Made by a program: the position numbers and the translations under genes. This document shows, in pieces, positions 45,040 to 56,200 of a stretch of DNA of 64,000 bases. Source of the DNA: Pelobates cultripes (lineage: Eukaryota > Chordata > Amphibia > Anura > Pelobatidae); NCBI GenBank assembly GCA_933207985.1, contig OW240917.1:121970149-122034148 (forward strand), given 5' to 3'. Position 1 is the first letter of the stretch, and the number at the start of each line of letters is the position of its first letter. Below the pieces are notes generated by a model. That model did no database searches and was not told the DNA's origin. It saw only the letters and a program-made list of their open reading frames with translations.

Positions 45040-45235
45040 CCCTCTAAGCGTAAGTAGCTCTATGCTGTGTAACTGCTCTATAAGCTGGTTGTAAAAAAAG
45101 GCTGACCTGGGGAGATGGGTTTCTTGTATTAGGACAATGTCGGCTTTCTTAGCCTTCAGCTCCCTTAGTAGGAATTTACGCTTGAAAGGCCAGTTTAGGC
45201 CCTAGACATTAAATAAGAGTACCTTTAGAGCCATA
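45040..45235 (-). pseudogene. L1 ORF2 endonuclease N-terminus
   Basis: The minus strand reads KVLLFNV, a stop, then GLNWPFKRKFLLRELKAKKA and ADIVLIQETHLP. This is the first part of the APE-type endonuclease with the catalytic Asn and the QETHL Glu. It then ends in the segment duplicated at 46050-46170. No RT follows. Confidence 0.75.
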
Positions 45236-46429
45236 TTATGCTATCAGAGGGAGGTTGATACCAAGTGTCATGGGCACCCCAGACCAGGGCCTCAATTCAG
45301 GGTCTTTTCCCCTCCTGTTCTACCCCAGCACTCACTAGATCATGATGCAGGTGATGTCCAGGGCGTTCGCCCTGGGAGAAAGCCCCCCTGATGAGAACGT
45401 GTCGCAAATGCATCATACAAACTACTTGAAATAAAACAAAACCTGAAACTTAGTATATTTACATAATGAAGCCTGGTTTTACAGATCGCCAGAGCAGCCT
45501 GGGGGTGCAAGCCACTCCAGCCCTGAGAGCACGTTTTCCCAGCGCTGGGTGGCAGCTCCCAGCCCCATTCCGCTGTGTGTCGATGTGCAAGACCCACACA
45601 CCATAACATTCATTAAAATGAACACTCTGGAGCCACTGGGTCTTTACCCCCTTGTCTAAACCACTCCCCTTTGCACCTCTTGACTTCCAGGGGATTACCC
45701 CTCAGTCCCATTCTCTCCCCTGAGTCTCCCCTAATAATTGTAGTGCCATAAGCCAAAGATTATCGTCAGACAGGGGCGTTGGTGTAGCCTCATTCCTGGG
45801 CCTGTGTCCTGGGGTGGGTGTGTAGACTATGGCCTGGAGACTATCAAGATGGAAGCTTGGCCGGTTCTCAGCCCCCATGTGTTGCCTCATATACCTATAG
45901 GGGTAGGGAAGGGAGCATGCAACTGGGAACAGGATATTTTGTTGGGAATTTTATATTTTATATTTTTTTTAAAATGTGGTATTTTTAGTTATGTCGTTTT
46001 TTTTTGTATACAGTGTATAAAAGTGTGAAACAATCTGAGAGCGTCATCAAACCTGCCCCTGTGTTAAAACAATCGTTGGTCTCCCCCCTTCCCTGGGATG
46101 GGTGTGTCACCCCTCTAAGGGTAAGTAGCTCTATGCTGTGTAACTGCTCTTTATACTGGTAGTAAAATGCTCCTGACGGACCGGTCCGGCACTTTGTTCC
46201 CTGTGTGTTCCCCTTTACGCTGCCGGCCCTCCGCTTGCCAAGATTGGATTCCCTACCCTGTCGACCCTGGGTGGCTTATTTATTAACAAGTAACATTTTC
46301 GAAACATGACTACCCCCACATTCTGTTTGAGAATGTTGCAATACTATTCAACTTAAAAACAATCATGAGGGTTCCAAAACCTCCCTGAGTCCTCAGACTC
46401 CCGCCCCCCTGGCACTTAGCTGCACTTGT

Positions 46430-47450
46430 GTGCGGTCTTGCTGTCTCACTGCACCATGGGAGAACACTTCAGGGCACTGGTACAGATAGGGTGTATGGCA
46501 GCAAATCAACCCGTTCAAGTGGTACAGTCCAGTACGGCCCGAGCCTCCTGCCAGTCCCGTGCAAGGGCTGTCAGCGTTGGTCTCACTCGGGTAGGCAGTG
46601 TAAAGTCCAGTGGCACCTCGATGCTAAGTGCTCTGAAGAAAGGGAGTGGGTCGGTGCCCGGCATTAAATGTGTGACCCCAGGTATATCGGATCTCAAGTC
46701 ACTTGAGGAGCTCCGTGGCCAGACTCCATTCAATTCGGCGCTGCAGGGTAGCGGATGAGAGGTTCTGGTATATATGGCAGCTCAGAATCATGGTATTGTC
46801 TCTGCAATATTTGACAATGGCTTCCATTGTAGAATAATAATGGAAACAAATTATGATGTCTCTGGACACGGACCCTTCCGCTCTTCTGGCATGTAGAGCA
46901 TGGTGAGCTCTGTAAATCGCCCATCGGTCTTACGGAACATCAGGGATGAGATGTTTGAAAAAGTCCTCCATTTTCTGTGGAAGTGGGCCTTCGTTTGGTG
47001 TTTCTTCGTTTTTGGGTGTTCCGTCTGGAGCGATTGGATAGGTCATCCACTAACATTTCCGAGGTATCCATCTGTTGTGCCATGGCGTCGGCGTGGGATA
47101 CTACTGTGTTGTGAGCCTGTGCCACAGATTCCACCCTCTGCTCCAGGTCGTATTTCCACCCTCTGCTCCGATTTTACCTCATGGGAGGTTCGGCTATTTC
47201 CCCTGCAAGGTAAGTTTTCACTTCTGCGAGTTTGTGCAGGATTTGGGCTGTTTATCCCATGGGGAATGTTGGCGACATCTCCAGTGGCGGAGGCCGGTGA
47301 AAGGGTGCTGCGTGGACTTGCATGGTGGCCACCTTGGGAGGCCGGAGTCACTCACAAGGCCGCAAACATTTTGGAAACAGAAATTGGATTTTCACCCTGT
47401 TACACTCTTTTCTTTCTGGGCTGTTTTGCTTCAGGACCTGTGCTGGCCAT
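46430..47450 (-). pseudogene. L1 ORF1 (RNA-binding protein) debris
   Basis: The presumed start (MASTGPEAKQPRKK, Met at 47450) hits a stop after 16 codons. Downstream pieces in different frames give VESVAQAHNTVVSHADAMAQ (coiled-coil end) and NTQKRRNTKRRPTST. They then give text close to RDIIICFHYYSTMEAIVKYC and CHIYQNLSSATLQRR (46750-46900), which are hallmarks of the L1 ORF1 RRM/C-terminal region. The plus-strand frame of 216 codons over this area is only its shadow. Confidence 0.7.
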
Positions 47451-47574
47451 GGTAAGAGCTTTTGGAGACTTGTGTGGGTCTCAATGCTGCAGGCAAGTGC
47501 GAGATTTAGTACGGATGGACTGGAGCTGTAAAGTTATGCTGCCATCTTAGTCTAAGGCCAATCCATGCCCCCCC

Positions 47575-47725
47575 CACAATGTGTGTTTCTGTGTGTGTGT
47601 GAGGGATAAAGTGTTTTGTGTGCAAGGGATGCAATTGATGTTTAAGGAAATTCAATATGCGTGCAAGGGTTGCATTATTTTTTCTATGTGTAAGAGATGA
47701 ATTGTGCATTTCTGTGAGTGTATGT
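47575..47725 (+). repeat. GT-rich minisatellite, right remnant
   Basis: Imperfect units GTGTGCAAGGGATGCAATTG, of the same kind as 44870-44974. Non-coding. Confidence 0.55.
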
Positions 47726-48084
47726 ATGAAAGAAAGTTTTAAGGTGGAGTAGAATAGGGACTGAGTTATGTGGAAGGTGAGAAGCTATTTTAAAAAAAGC
47801 ATGCCTTGCTTCTACATTGTTCAGTAGTCTTTTATGAATATATTTTAGTTTTGTTTTACGTTTATTATATTTGTTTTATTTTTCCAAATATTTTTTGTCG
47901 CGACCTATAATCCTCTATCCTTCATATATTAACAATGTGTTGCTAAGGATTACAATCTGGTAAAGAGAGTTCGTTGCTAAGAAATATTCTCTACAACAGC
48001 TTATTTACATGTTCCAAATGATTGTGAAAAATATGTAGAAAAGTAAAAAGATTTCCAATACAAGCAGTATGAATATGGAAGAAT

Positions 48085-48816
48085 AATACAAATAATATGG
48101 GTAGATGATCTTATTATAAGTGCCAGTAATAAAACAATATTCAAGATGAAAGATTTTGGAAGAATTAAACTTTTTCTTAGGCATTGTCTTCAAAGTGCTG
48201 ATCTAGTAAAAACGAACAACGAGAGAAACAAGCCAATGATCCTAAAGAAGTTCTATAGGACCAACTGTAATCAACAAAACAAATTTTAGCAATAGCCAAA
48301 CATACCATTAGCTATAGGATATGCTACAAGTAGTGTAACCAAGACTTCAGGATGGAAGCAAGTGATATGAATGATAGAAGAAACATGGTTGGATACTGCT
48401 TTAGTCTTACAGAGAAGAGTCAAATGATTGCATGGAAGTCTATGAAACAGTCTGCAGTAGCTTTGCTCTTATGTGAAACTAAATACATGTTTTTTGCTGC
48501 AACCACACAAGAAGTTTGTACATGTTGCACTTGGTCAGGGGAATGGACAAGCAATATCAATATGAAGCAGTACATTTTTTGGGGAGAATTAATGAGAAAC
48601 AATTTTTCCAATAGATCCAGTTAGTTGCAAAAGATTCAAGCATATTGATATTAAATATTAATTCATCCTATCAGTTATCACTGAAGGTGTCTTGGTCCTT
48701 GATTGCTTCCCAATCGACAAGATGATGCCAGATATCATGACTAAGCCTGCAATAAAGCTTAGATTAGAAAAAGTTATTGCGTTATGTGTTTGTGATATAA
48801 ATCTTGCTTAAAATGT
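48085..48816 (+). pseudogene. Ty1/copia polymerase debris (RT end and RNase H)
   Basis: WVDDLIISASN at 48098-48130 corresponds to the copia RT catalytic box YVDDI; a deletion joins it to MKDFGRIKLFL (the MKDLGELKYFLG region). MILKKFYRTNCN follows. The RNase H part is at 48350-48540: RRNMVGYCFSLTE, MIAWKSMKQSAVALLLCETK and AATTQEV, matching the copia pattern ending in EAEY. HIDIKY and KMMPDIMTKPAIKLRLEKVI (48640-48790) form the conserved tail (ADIMTKPL). Stops and frameshifts are frequent. Copia elements are scarce in vertebrates but are known from fish and amphibians. Confidence 0.85.
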
Positions 48817-48848
48817 TTATTGAGAATAACAAATGGGAAAGCAAGTGG

Positions 48849-49012
48849 TGTTGGAGATGTAATCCTAAGGGGCTTTCAAATTGTTCCTTTGTCTTTGACT
48901 GTGGTATAAGTTGTTGTCCTGCCTCTTCCTCTGGTGAGTGCAGAGACACATGCATGGTGTGTTCCTCTGTTATGTGTGCACTTACACGGTTATCCTACCC
49001 TCAGAATGCAGA
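48849..49012 (+). mobile_element. Copia 3' LTR fragment
   Basis: Begins TGTTGGAGATGTAATCC right after the polymerase stop and a short purine-rich stretch (AAATGGGAAAGCAAG), as expected for a polypurine tract and 3' LTR. It aligns with 35263-35435. The right limit is estimated from where the similarity ends. Confidence 0.6.
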
Positions 49013-50667
49013 CAGAAACAGTAATACAATACAAACATCGCAATTAGTGCACATAGTAACAGCGGCAATTAATGCATGCCAACTAATAAAACTTAGGCAG
49101 TATTATAAAGATATTTTGTAAATAGCATGTGATTAGGCTAAATCCATGATGCAACATTTAAGATATCTTTGAACGTTGTTCTATTTAAAAAAAAAAAAAT
49201 ACATTTAATTACATCATAAATCTACAATGGCTTGTTGGGTTTTTATTTACCGTTAGTATATAAAATCTAAAATCTAATTGCATATTCCTGATATATGTTA
49301 TATATAATTTTTATTGCTATCCAAAAAAAAAAACTATTTGAATGCATATTGAAAGCATGGCTTCTGCATTCAGATTATAATATATAATGCCTATGTCATA
49401 TGTTGATGCATCCAATAAATGCATCCAGTGTGCATCTCATTAATTCTGCTGTGAACTTCCTGTTATTGTGAAAATGTAAATAATGTGATTGAAATAATTA
49501 GTATCACAAATAATAATATATTTTTTAACGCTGACCATTGAAAACATATTTTGGTCACATTGAAAATTATTCTTAGCTAAAAGAAAAATAAATTTAAAAA
49601 AGCAAATTAAAGAGATACAAAAAAATGCATTAACAGATGTTCAGGATAGTCAGGTCATGGTTAAAGAGTATAGGGCAGGTCAAAGGTTAGTGTTATCTGC
49701 ATTTTGCTTTAATAAACAGTGAGCAAGTGCAAGGCAAACCGATTAATTCAGGTATCCATAGGGGAGCATTATCAGAAAAATAAATTGCTGATTCAGAGTC
49801 AGGACAGGCGTTAATATGTTGCCTCTTTCTCCATTCTATCTGGATTTACTACATCCTCGTTGCAGTAATTTTTTTTTCTGGCATGGTAGCATGATTAAAC
49901 GACTCTTATTTGTTTCCAGTTTATACGAACAAATAAAAATTGTTGAAACACAGGATGAGTTATAAAATGAAATGTCAAACTATATGTTCTTAAATTCCTA
50001 CTCAGACAATTACTTGATGAAAATGAAGTTTAGAATTACAATTTAAAAAACAAAAAACATAGGTAGCAGGATAATAAAGTAGATATTTAGAGCTTTTGTT
50101 AGCCATGTTTGTAAAATATTCTTTAGTGTTACAAGCACATGCACATACATTATGGGAAATGATCTAAATAACGATGAATATCCAGATGGTAGAACTTGCC
50201 TACGTGATATAACACCTAGAGCAGACAGGTTCATAGTGCCTAAGAAGACAAGAATAACTGGATATTCTGCCACAAATCACTACTCCCCTGCCAACAGATA
50301 CTAATAATCATGTTGAGGAGTTACTTATAGGACTTAAGACATTGGAATACTGAACCTGAAAAGACAAATCGTATCGGTGACACTGGAAAATAAATGTTAC
50401 TATGGGTCTCTGAAAATATTTAAAAATATACAACCTCTTCCATTTGTCCCGCAATACCTCCAGGCCTGGCTGCTTTAATCTATGTGCAAAGCAGATTTTT
50501 TTAAAGAAAAAAATATTCTAGTAAGCCAATTGTCATTTTAATAAGTGCCTTTCAATTTGGTAACTGTGAGTGAACATTTGTCTTCCCATAATGACTATCC
50601 ACCCTGATGTGTAGTCACCTGGATTATGCTGCTGTGGTGACATCAACAAGGTGCAAGGTTAAATGTA
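49013..50667. other. Gene-free interval
   Basis: No gene recognised; ordinary AT-rich sequence with A runs at 49186-49199 and 49323-49332. An open frame at 50043-50273 shows no domain. Confidence 0.5.
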
Positions 50668-50929
50668 CAGTGCATTCAGAATGAAGACAGATCCCTACAT
50701 ATTTATTTATTTTTACTTTTTTTATTGTTGAAGCCATGTGCTACAAAAATTTAAATCTTTTTCACAGTGGCAAAGCAAAAAATTGATTTTTTTTAAACTT
50801 TTCAAATTTACTAAAAAGAAAAAAAAATGAAATATCACATTGCAATAAGTATTTAGACCTTTTGTTGTAATACTTGAGATTTAATTCAGATGCATTAAAT
50901 TTCTCCGGATCATAGTTAAGATGTTTCTA

Positions 50930-51470
50930 CACCTTGGTTGGAGTCCACCTGTGGCAAATTTAAATGATTGGACATGAATTGGAAAGGCACAGACACATCT
51001 GTCTATAGAATGTGTCACAGTTGTAAATGCATATCAGAGAAAAAAGAAAGCCAAAAGGTTAAAGGAACTACCTGCAATGCTTAAATAAAAGATTATGTCA
51101 AGGCACAGATGCAAGGAAGACTACACAAATATTTTGGCTGCATGAAAGGGTATCTGCAGCTTCCATAATTCTCAAATGGAAGAAATTTGGAAAAACTAGG
51201 ACTCTTCCTAGAGCTTGCCAAAAAGCCAAACTGAGCAATCGGAACCATGCAACAGTGGCTTAGGGACACATCTGTGAATGTCCTTAACAGATGAAAGTGG
51301 TCCAGTTAGAGCCCTAACTCAATTGAACATCTCCAGACCAGAAAATTGCTGTCCACCTATGGTCCCCATCCACCCTGATAGAGCTTAATGCATCTGCAGA
51401 AAAGAGACTTCAGAGTGTAACAGCTGCCACAGTTGCTTCAACAAAGTACTAGGTTAAGAATCTAAATAGT
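50930..51470 (+). pseudogene. Tc1 transposase debris
   Basis: The nucleotide text follows a Tc1 transposase message with many deletions. GGTTGGAGTCCACCTGTGGC is in the leader; the CACAGATGCAAGGAAGA...TTTGGCTGCATGAAAGG and AGTGGTCCAGTTAGAGCCCT areas follow. The region encoding the conserved N-P-I-E-H/W text (AATTGAACATCTCCAGACC) is present, then GCTTCAACAAAGTACTAGGT just before the 3' UTR. No frame stays open. The DDE catalytic domain cannot be read intact. Confidence 0.75.
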
Positions 51471-51486
51471 TATATCATTGTGATAT

Positions 51487-52280
51487 TTCTTTTCTTTCTT
51501 TTTTTAATGTATTTTATTTTGAATTTCACAATAAATTACTTACATACCATACAATACAACGTTTCTCCGTAATATTCTTAGTTACTTAGCAATTGTCAAA
51601 TTACAAAAACTTAATAGCAAAAACTGACATTACAAACAGATGACATACTCAGTTCAAAGGATGATAGCAAGTAAAGGGTAGCAGTTTCCATAGACCGCCC
51701 ATGTGCATCGACACTACGCTGTATATTTAGTCAAAATTACGGTTAAGTGGTATATTTCCAGGGAGTAGTGTATAGCTTTTTAATCCATTCATCTCACATT
51801 TTATATTTTTTGGGATTAATGCAAAATATAGAAGCAATATTTTTCTCCATTTTACATTGTTGTATAACAACTTCTTTTATATGTTGTCATGCTTCTACCC
51901 TTGGAGTTTTCCAGTTTCTGGCTATTGATAATTTAAACGCTAGCAATATATGTAACAGTAAACATTTTTTATTCTGGGACATGAATTGTAAATTAAGGTG
52001 TAACAACACTATATCCGGTGTCCACCTCTGACGTATGTCTAGAAGCCTGTTAATATTTAAAAGTATTTGTTGCCAGCCTGATTGAATTATGGGGCAATCC
52101 CACCAAATGTGTCTTTCATTTGCCTCTGGTTGACCACACCTCCAGCAAAAAAAATCTCTTCGGGATACATTTTTGCCATTCGAGCAGGGGTTAAATACCA
52201 TCTATTGGACAGTTTGTATTGTATTTCCACTAGAGTTAAGCAGTGTACCATAGAGTATACACCCTGGAGAGAGGCATATT
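51487..52280 (-). mobile_element. L1/Tx1-type LINE 3' end, 794 bp, 10 bp TSD
   Basis: ATTGTGATAT flanks both sides (51477-51486 and 52281-52290). The minus strand ends in an A-rich tail (complement of 51487-51510) and contains a 3' UTR of about 380 bp plus the ORF2 C-terminus. 5' truncation and a short perfect target duplication are standard for LINE insertion. It sits in the 3' UTR of the Tc1. Confidence 0.85.
51887..52201 (-). pseudogene. L1 ORF2 C-terminal Cys-rich domain
   Basis: The minus-strand frame contains FFCWRCGQPEANERHIWWDC, the CCHC-like motif at the end of Tx1/L1 ORF2 (CWRCG...HxWWxC), followed by PIIQSGWQQILLNI and a tail ending RNWKTPRVEA. A frameshift separates it from upstream text (RWYLTPARMAKMYP) near 52190. 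Confidence 0.85.
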
Positions 52281-52338
52281 ATTGTGATATGTCAGTGTTT
52301 TTGTGTTTAATATAATTGCAATGTTGTCAAAAATCTAT

Positions 52339-52425
52339 TGAACATAGATAGATGTTAAAACAGAATGTATCTATTTATTTGAACGTAGATAGATGTTAAA
52401 ACAGAATTTATTTATTTATTTAATT
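52339..52425 (+). repeat. 41 bp tandem duplication
   Basis: GAACATAGATAGATGTTAAA...TATTTATTT is repeated at 52339 and 52380 with few differences. It lies where Tc1 sequence meets the second LINE and may record the target duplication or tail growth of that insertion. Confidence 0.6.
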
Positions 52426-52442
52426 TTGGTTGTGCATAGAGT

Positions 52443-52726
52443 CAGTGGCGGATCCAGAGCCTGATCTCGGGAGGGGCACTTGTAGATTATTTAAATATAT
52501 AATCCAGACACAATAACTACTACAGCTCAGTGTAGTGGTTATGGTGTCAATAGTGCCGGGACCCCCTCCTAGAGTAAGTAGTCAAACCGTTTAAGAACAG
52601 TTTGACAACTTACCTGAGGTCTGCTTGGAAATGGGGCGGTAGTAGGGCATAGGAGCAGTGGTGTGTGTGAGTGGTGCAATGTGTAAGGGGTGCAGTGTGT
52701 GTGTGTGTGAGGGGGGCAGTGTGTGA

Positions 52727-52762
<36 letters not shown>

Positions 52763-53860
52763 GGTTGTAGTGTGTGAGTAGGGGGGGCAGTGTAGGTCAG
52801 GGATGCAGTGAATGTGTGGGCAATGTGTGTGTATGGGGCGGCAGTGTATGGGGGCAGTGTGTGTGTATGGGGGCAGTATGTGTGTATGGGGGCAGTATGT
52901 GTGTGTATGGGGGCAGTATGTGTGTATGGGGGGGCAGTATGTGTGTATGGCAGGTATAGGGGGCAACATGGGGCAGTATGTGTAGGGGGGGCAGTATGTG
53001 TATGGGGGGCAGCATGGGGGCAGTATGTATGTATGGGGGCAGTATGTGTGTATAAGGCATGGGGGTAGTAGGTATGTATGTGGCAGGGAGCACATGGGCA
53101 GTATATGTATGGGGGGGCAGTATATGTGTATGGGAGGGCTATAGGGCAGTATATGTGTGTATAGGGGGCAAATGTATGGGCAGTATATGTGTGTGTGTAT
53201 ATGGGGGTAGTATGTGTATAGGGCAGTATATGTGTATGGGGGGCAATATATGTATGGGGTATATATGTATAGAACAGTATGTATGTATGGTAGCATAGGG
53301 GCAGTATGTGTATGGGGGCAGTATGTGTGCTTATAGAGGTGCAGTATGTGTATGGGGGCGCAGCATGGGGGGCAGTATGTGTGTATGGGGGGCAGCATTG
53401 GGGGGCTATGTGTGTGTGTGTGTGTTAAGGGTAGGGGGGGCTTTTTTTTATAAATATAGATCTTTATTTATTTAATTTAAAAAAACCAAATATTCTATGT
53501 CCCCCCTCCCTTCTTACCTTTATTGAGGAGGAGGGGGGACATATTTTCATCCCTGGTGGTCCCAGTGGTGATTCCCTGGTGGTCCCAGTGAACTCTAGCC
53601 CGCGCTCCAAATCTTGCAAGAGGAGGACCCGGAGGAGCTGCAGACTGAGCTCCCGGGTCCTCCCTCTCCCTCCCCTGCCGGCTGTCAGCACAGTGCCTGC
53701 GGACCGGGGAGGGAGAGCTCTGATCTCCCCTCCGGTCCGCAGGCACATTGCAGGGCTAGCACCTGCATGTGCTGCTGGCAGGGGAGGGAGAGGGAGACCG
53801 GCGGATTTCTCGGGGGGGGGGGGCAATTGCCCCGTTGCCCCCCCCCTGGATCCGCCAGTG
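52443..53860. mobile_element. Non-autonomous hAT transposon, 1418 bp, 8 bp TSD
   Basis: CATAGAGT occurs at 52435-52442 and 53861-53868, an exact 8 bp duplication diagnostic of hAT. Ends are CAGTGGCGGATCCAG and CTGGATCCGCCAGTG (one mismatch). The interior has no transposase. It consists of a GT/GGGGGCAGTAT minisatellite (52640-53430) and a GC-rich block (53570-53850) with a CCTGCGGACCGG/CCGGTCCGCAGG inverted pair. Removing the element with one TSD restores a continuous L1 3' UTR. Confidence 0.9.
52640..53430 (+). repeat. Minisatellite, unit about 18-20 bp
   Basis: About 35-40 imperfect units of GTGTGTATGGGGGCAGTAT type, with a pure GT stretch at 52731-52759. It fills over half of the hAT element. 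The 262-codon minus-strand frame (Pro/His/Tyr/Thr-rich) and several plus-strand frames are artefacts of the repeat. Confidence 0.9.
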
Positions 53861-55260
53861 CATAGAGTATACAAAGTAGGCTTGTATCGCCACAACAGCT
53901 GGTACGGCTTATCATAAGGCATAGTTTAACATATGTGTTGTATAGGATAACAGTGCACAATTTTTACATAGTATGTGGAACTTGAGGTATAAAAACAAGC
54001 AAAGTCTATAGTGGCTAAGGTGCGTGAAGATGTCACAGGCTAAAGTCGAGTAAACTTGCCGCCACTGATAGTGTGTATAAAAGTGTGTTGGACCGCGTGT
54101 GTTCACGGGCTTCTATAAAACATAAATAATTAATCAAAGAGAACACAAAGTCTAGCAATAACATAGAAAACAATAATACAATAACTACAAATGACAGCAT
54201 GTAAATAAAATAGAATAAAATAAATCAGCTGCTAAAAACACAAAAAAACTTTCCCAGGTTTTTGAATCGGAATGGTAAACCACAGTGTCAGTGCTTAGTA
54301 AATCCTCCCCTGGGAGATATTCACCAGGGTTTTACCAATAAAACTTGTAAAATCCAAGTTCCTAAATGGGTATCAATGTAACTGCATAGACATCAGCATT
54401 GATGCAGGGGGAAATCTTTTAACTGTGTCCAATTCTGTATTGTAACACGATGTTTGATGAATATACCTTAAAATTAAGGAAACAATAATTTAGTGTAACA
54501 CTGTAGATTTATTTCGCCTATATAAAACCCCCCCAAATAAGAAACTCTTACAAGATAAAATGGTGGTGCTTATTTCTAAGTACAAGTAAAACAGCAAAAG
54601 GTACACTTGAGTCAGCCAGGCAGTTAAAAGGTTACCAGTTCCTTGGGAAGAGACAGCGTCTGCTCTGTGCACTTGAGCCGACTGTCTACGATCTATATCC
54701 GGAGGAACGCCAAGGGTATCTCTCGCAGAGAGGCCAAATCTCATGTGTGGTCACCAGATGCTGGAATGAACAACTGACACCATCAACGTGTTTCGCCCTT
54801 CTGAAATGGGCATTTGTAAGATACCTTCTTCTATAAAACATGGATATGAGGTTGTTGAGCATCCTGTGCTTATGGCACTGAACAGATTGCTCGCCAGAGC
54901 AAGGAGACCCACATTGTGATGTATGTATGTCTGACAAGGTAACTTTACATCAGAAACATAAGTGAGGTAAAGAAAAGGAAACAAGAAAAATGAAATATAA
55001 TTACATGACACTTAAAACAAACACAATTGCATGAAAGAGCGACATAACTTGGGAGATGTCACATTGTTGGGGCGTAATTCAGGTAGGTGCCCCTAGCCTT
55101 TCTCCTCTACGTGGTGCGAATTTGACAGTCTTTGCAGGGTCCCACATATGTTGGCTGGAGGGTTCTGCTGTGGTCTCTGGTTGCGGTGTGAGTCCCAGAG
55201 CTTTCAGAATGGAGGCAGCTTCTGTCAGAGAGGGAAGTGTGGCACTATTTTGAACCACCG

Positions 55261-56200
55261 TCAGAGTCCTAGGTATGTACTCCAGCTGTATGCAGTTGAT
55301 TGGTGATCGGGCCTAAGGACCTTCTCCATTGCAGCGTGTTTCTGGTTCAACCCTGGAAGAACGTGATATGGGATGACTCGAAATTGATCACATCTCGGGT
55401 GGCTGTAGATGGCGTCTGTGCAGGCATCATACATTAGTTTTTTGGCCTGTGCATGCGGCAAGATAATGGTTAACAGGTGCCGGAGGTGGTGGGGTAGTTC
55501 CGCCGGGCTGATGTCGTCAGGGACCTCACTTATCTTCAAATTAACTCTCCGTTTGCGATCTCCTGGAAGGTCTAGCTTAGTGAGCATCATAGCATGGGAG
55601 GTTTGTAGTTGGAGTCTTTGAGACCCTGTACCTCGTGTCTGTGACATCCTCCTCGGAGGCCTGTATCTGGGCTATCACCGCCTGAACTTTGGTGCGTAGC
55701 AGGTCTACATCAGCTGTGAACATCTGTCTCATCTCCAACATGATATTGCGGAAATCTTCTTTTGTGGTGAGATTCCACATGTTCCCTTCCAATGATGTTG
55801 CGGAGAGTGTCTGAGAGGGTAGTGGATGCATGGAATCGCCATCGAGCTGAAGTGGTAGAGGCTAACACAGTGAGAGAGTTTAAGCATGCGTGGGATAGGC
55901 ATAAGGCTATCCTAGACTTAAGATAAGGCCAGGAGTATTTTGAAATATTGGGCAGACTAGATGGGCCGAATGGTTCTTATCTGCTGTCACATTCTATGTT
56001 TCTATGTGTCATGGGTGTTGCGGGTTCCGCCATTGTCTCTGGAGGTAAATCGGAGCATGTGAAGCAGGCCTCCGAGTCTGGGAGTGCTGGGGCCCTCTGG
56101 GCCGTGGAGCATTGTATTAGGTCCCCAATATCATGAGTGTCTTTATTCCCACCCGCTTGTGGTTTTTGGGATCGTGGCCCATTGTGTCAGTGCTGTGTAG
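55261..56200 (-). pseudogene. L1 ORF1 debris, split by a CR1 tail
   Basis: From the 5' side: GHDPKNHKRVGIKTL (near 56190), stops, then past the CR1 insert TTKEDFRNIMLEMRQMFTAD and LLRTKVQAVIAQIQASEEDV (coiled coil). Then come RRVNLKISEVPDDISPAELP, HHLRHLLTIILPHAQAKKLM and RCDQFRVIPYH, the RRM-type core of L1 ORF1. Several frameshifts and stops. Non-functional. Confidence 0.8.
55803..56008 (+). mobile_element. CR1 LINE 3' tail, about 205 bp
   Basis: GAGGGTAGTGGATGCATGGA encodes the usual CR1 end RVVDAWNRH..EVVEANTVRE and AWDRHKAILDLR followed by a stop. It is then followed by GGGCAGACTAGATGGGCCGA and the tail CATTCTATGTTTCTATGT. Strongly 5'-truncated insertion in the L1 ORF1 region, on the opposite strand to the L1. 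Confidence 0.85.

Larger units (their letters stand above)
44975..47565 (-). mobile_element. L1/Tx1-type LINE, 3'-truncated and rearranged
   Basis: On the minus strand: 5' UTR from about 47565, ORF1 debris (46430-47450), inter-ORF sequence, then the start of ORF2 (45040-45235). A roughly 120 bp segment of ORF2 (44985-45095) is duplicated at 46050-46170, which breaks the expected order. The RT, C-terminal domain and 3' UTR are absent. It is flanked on both sides by the same GT minisatellite. Confidence 0.7.

Noticed and set aside
46900..47550. 216-codon plus-strand open frame
   Set aside because: Antisense to L1 ORF1 and 5' UTR sequence; no domain, and the L1 reading explains the region.
52610..53398. 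262-codon minus-strand open frame rich in Pro, His, Tyr and Thr
   Set aside because: It is the complement of the GT/GGGGGCAGTAT minisatellite inside a hAT element; the periodic text is due to the repeat.
53464..53922. 152-codon minus-strand frame and opposing 112-codon plus-strand frame
   Set aside because: GC-rich interior of the hAT element; open on both strands by composition and crossing the transposon end.
54780..54830. Possible further hammerhead motif (GCCC...GGGCGAAACACGTTGATGG, minus strand)
   Set aside because: Stem II and GAAAC are present but the CTGANGA core box is missing, so it is only mentioned as a weak trace.
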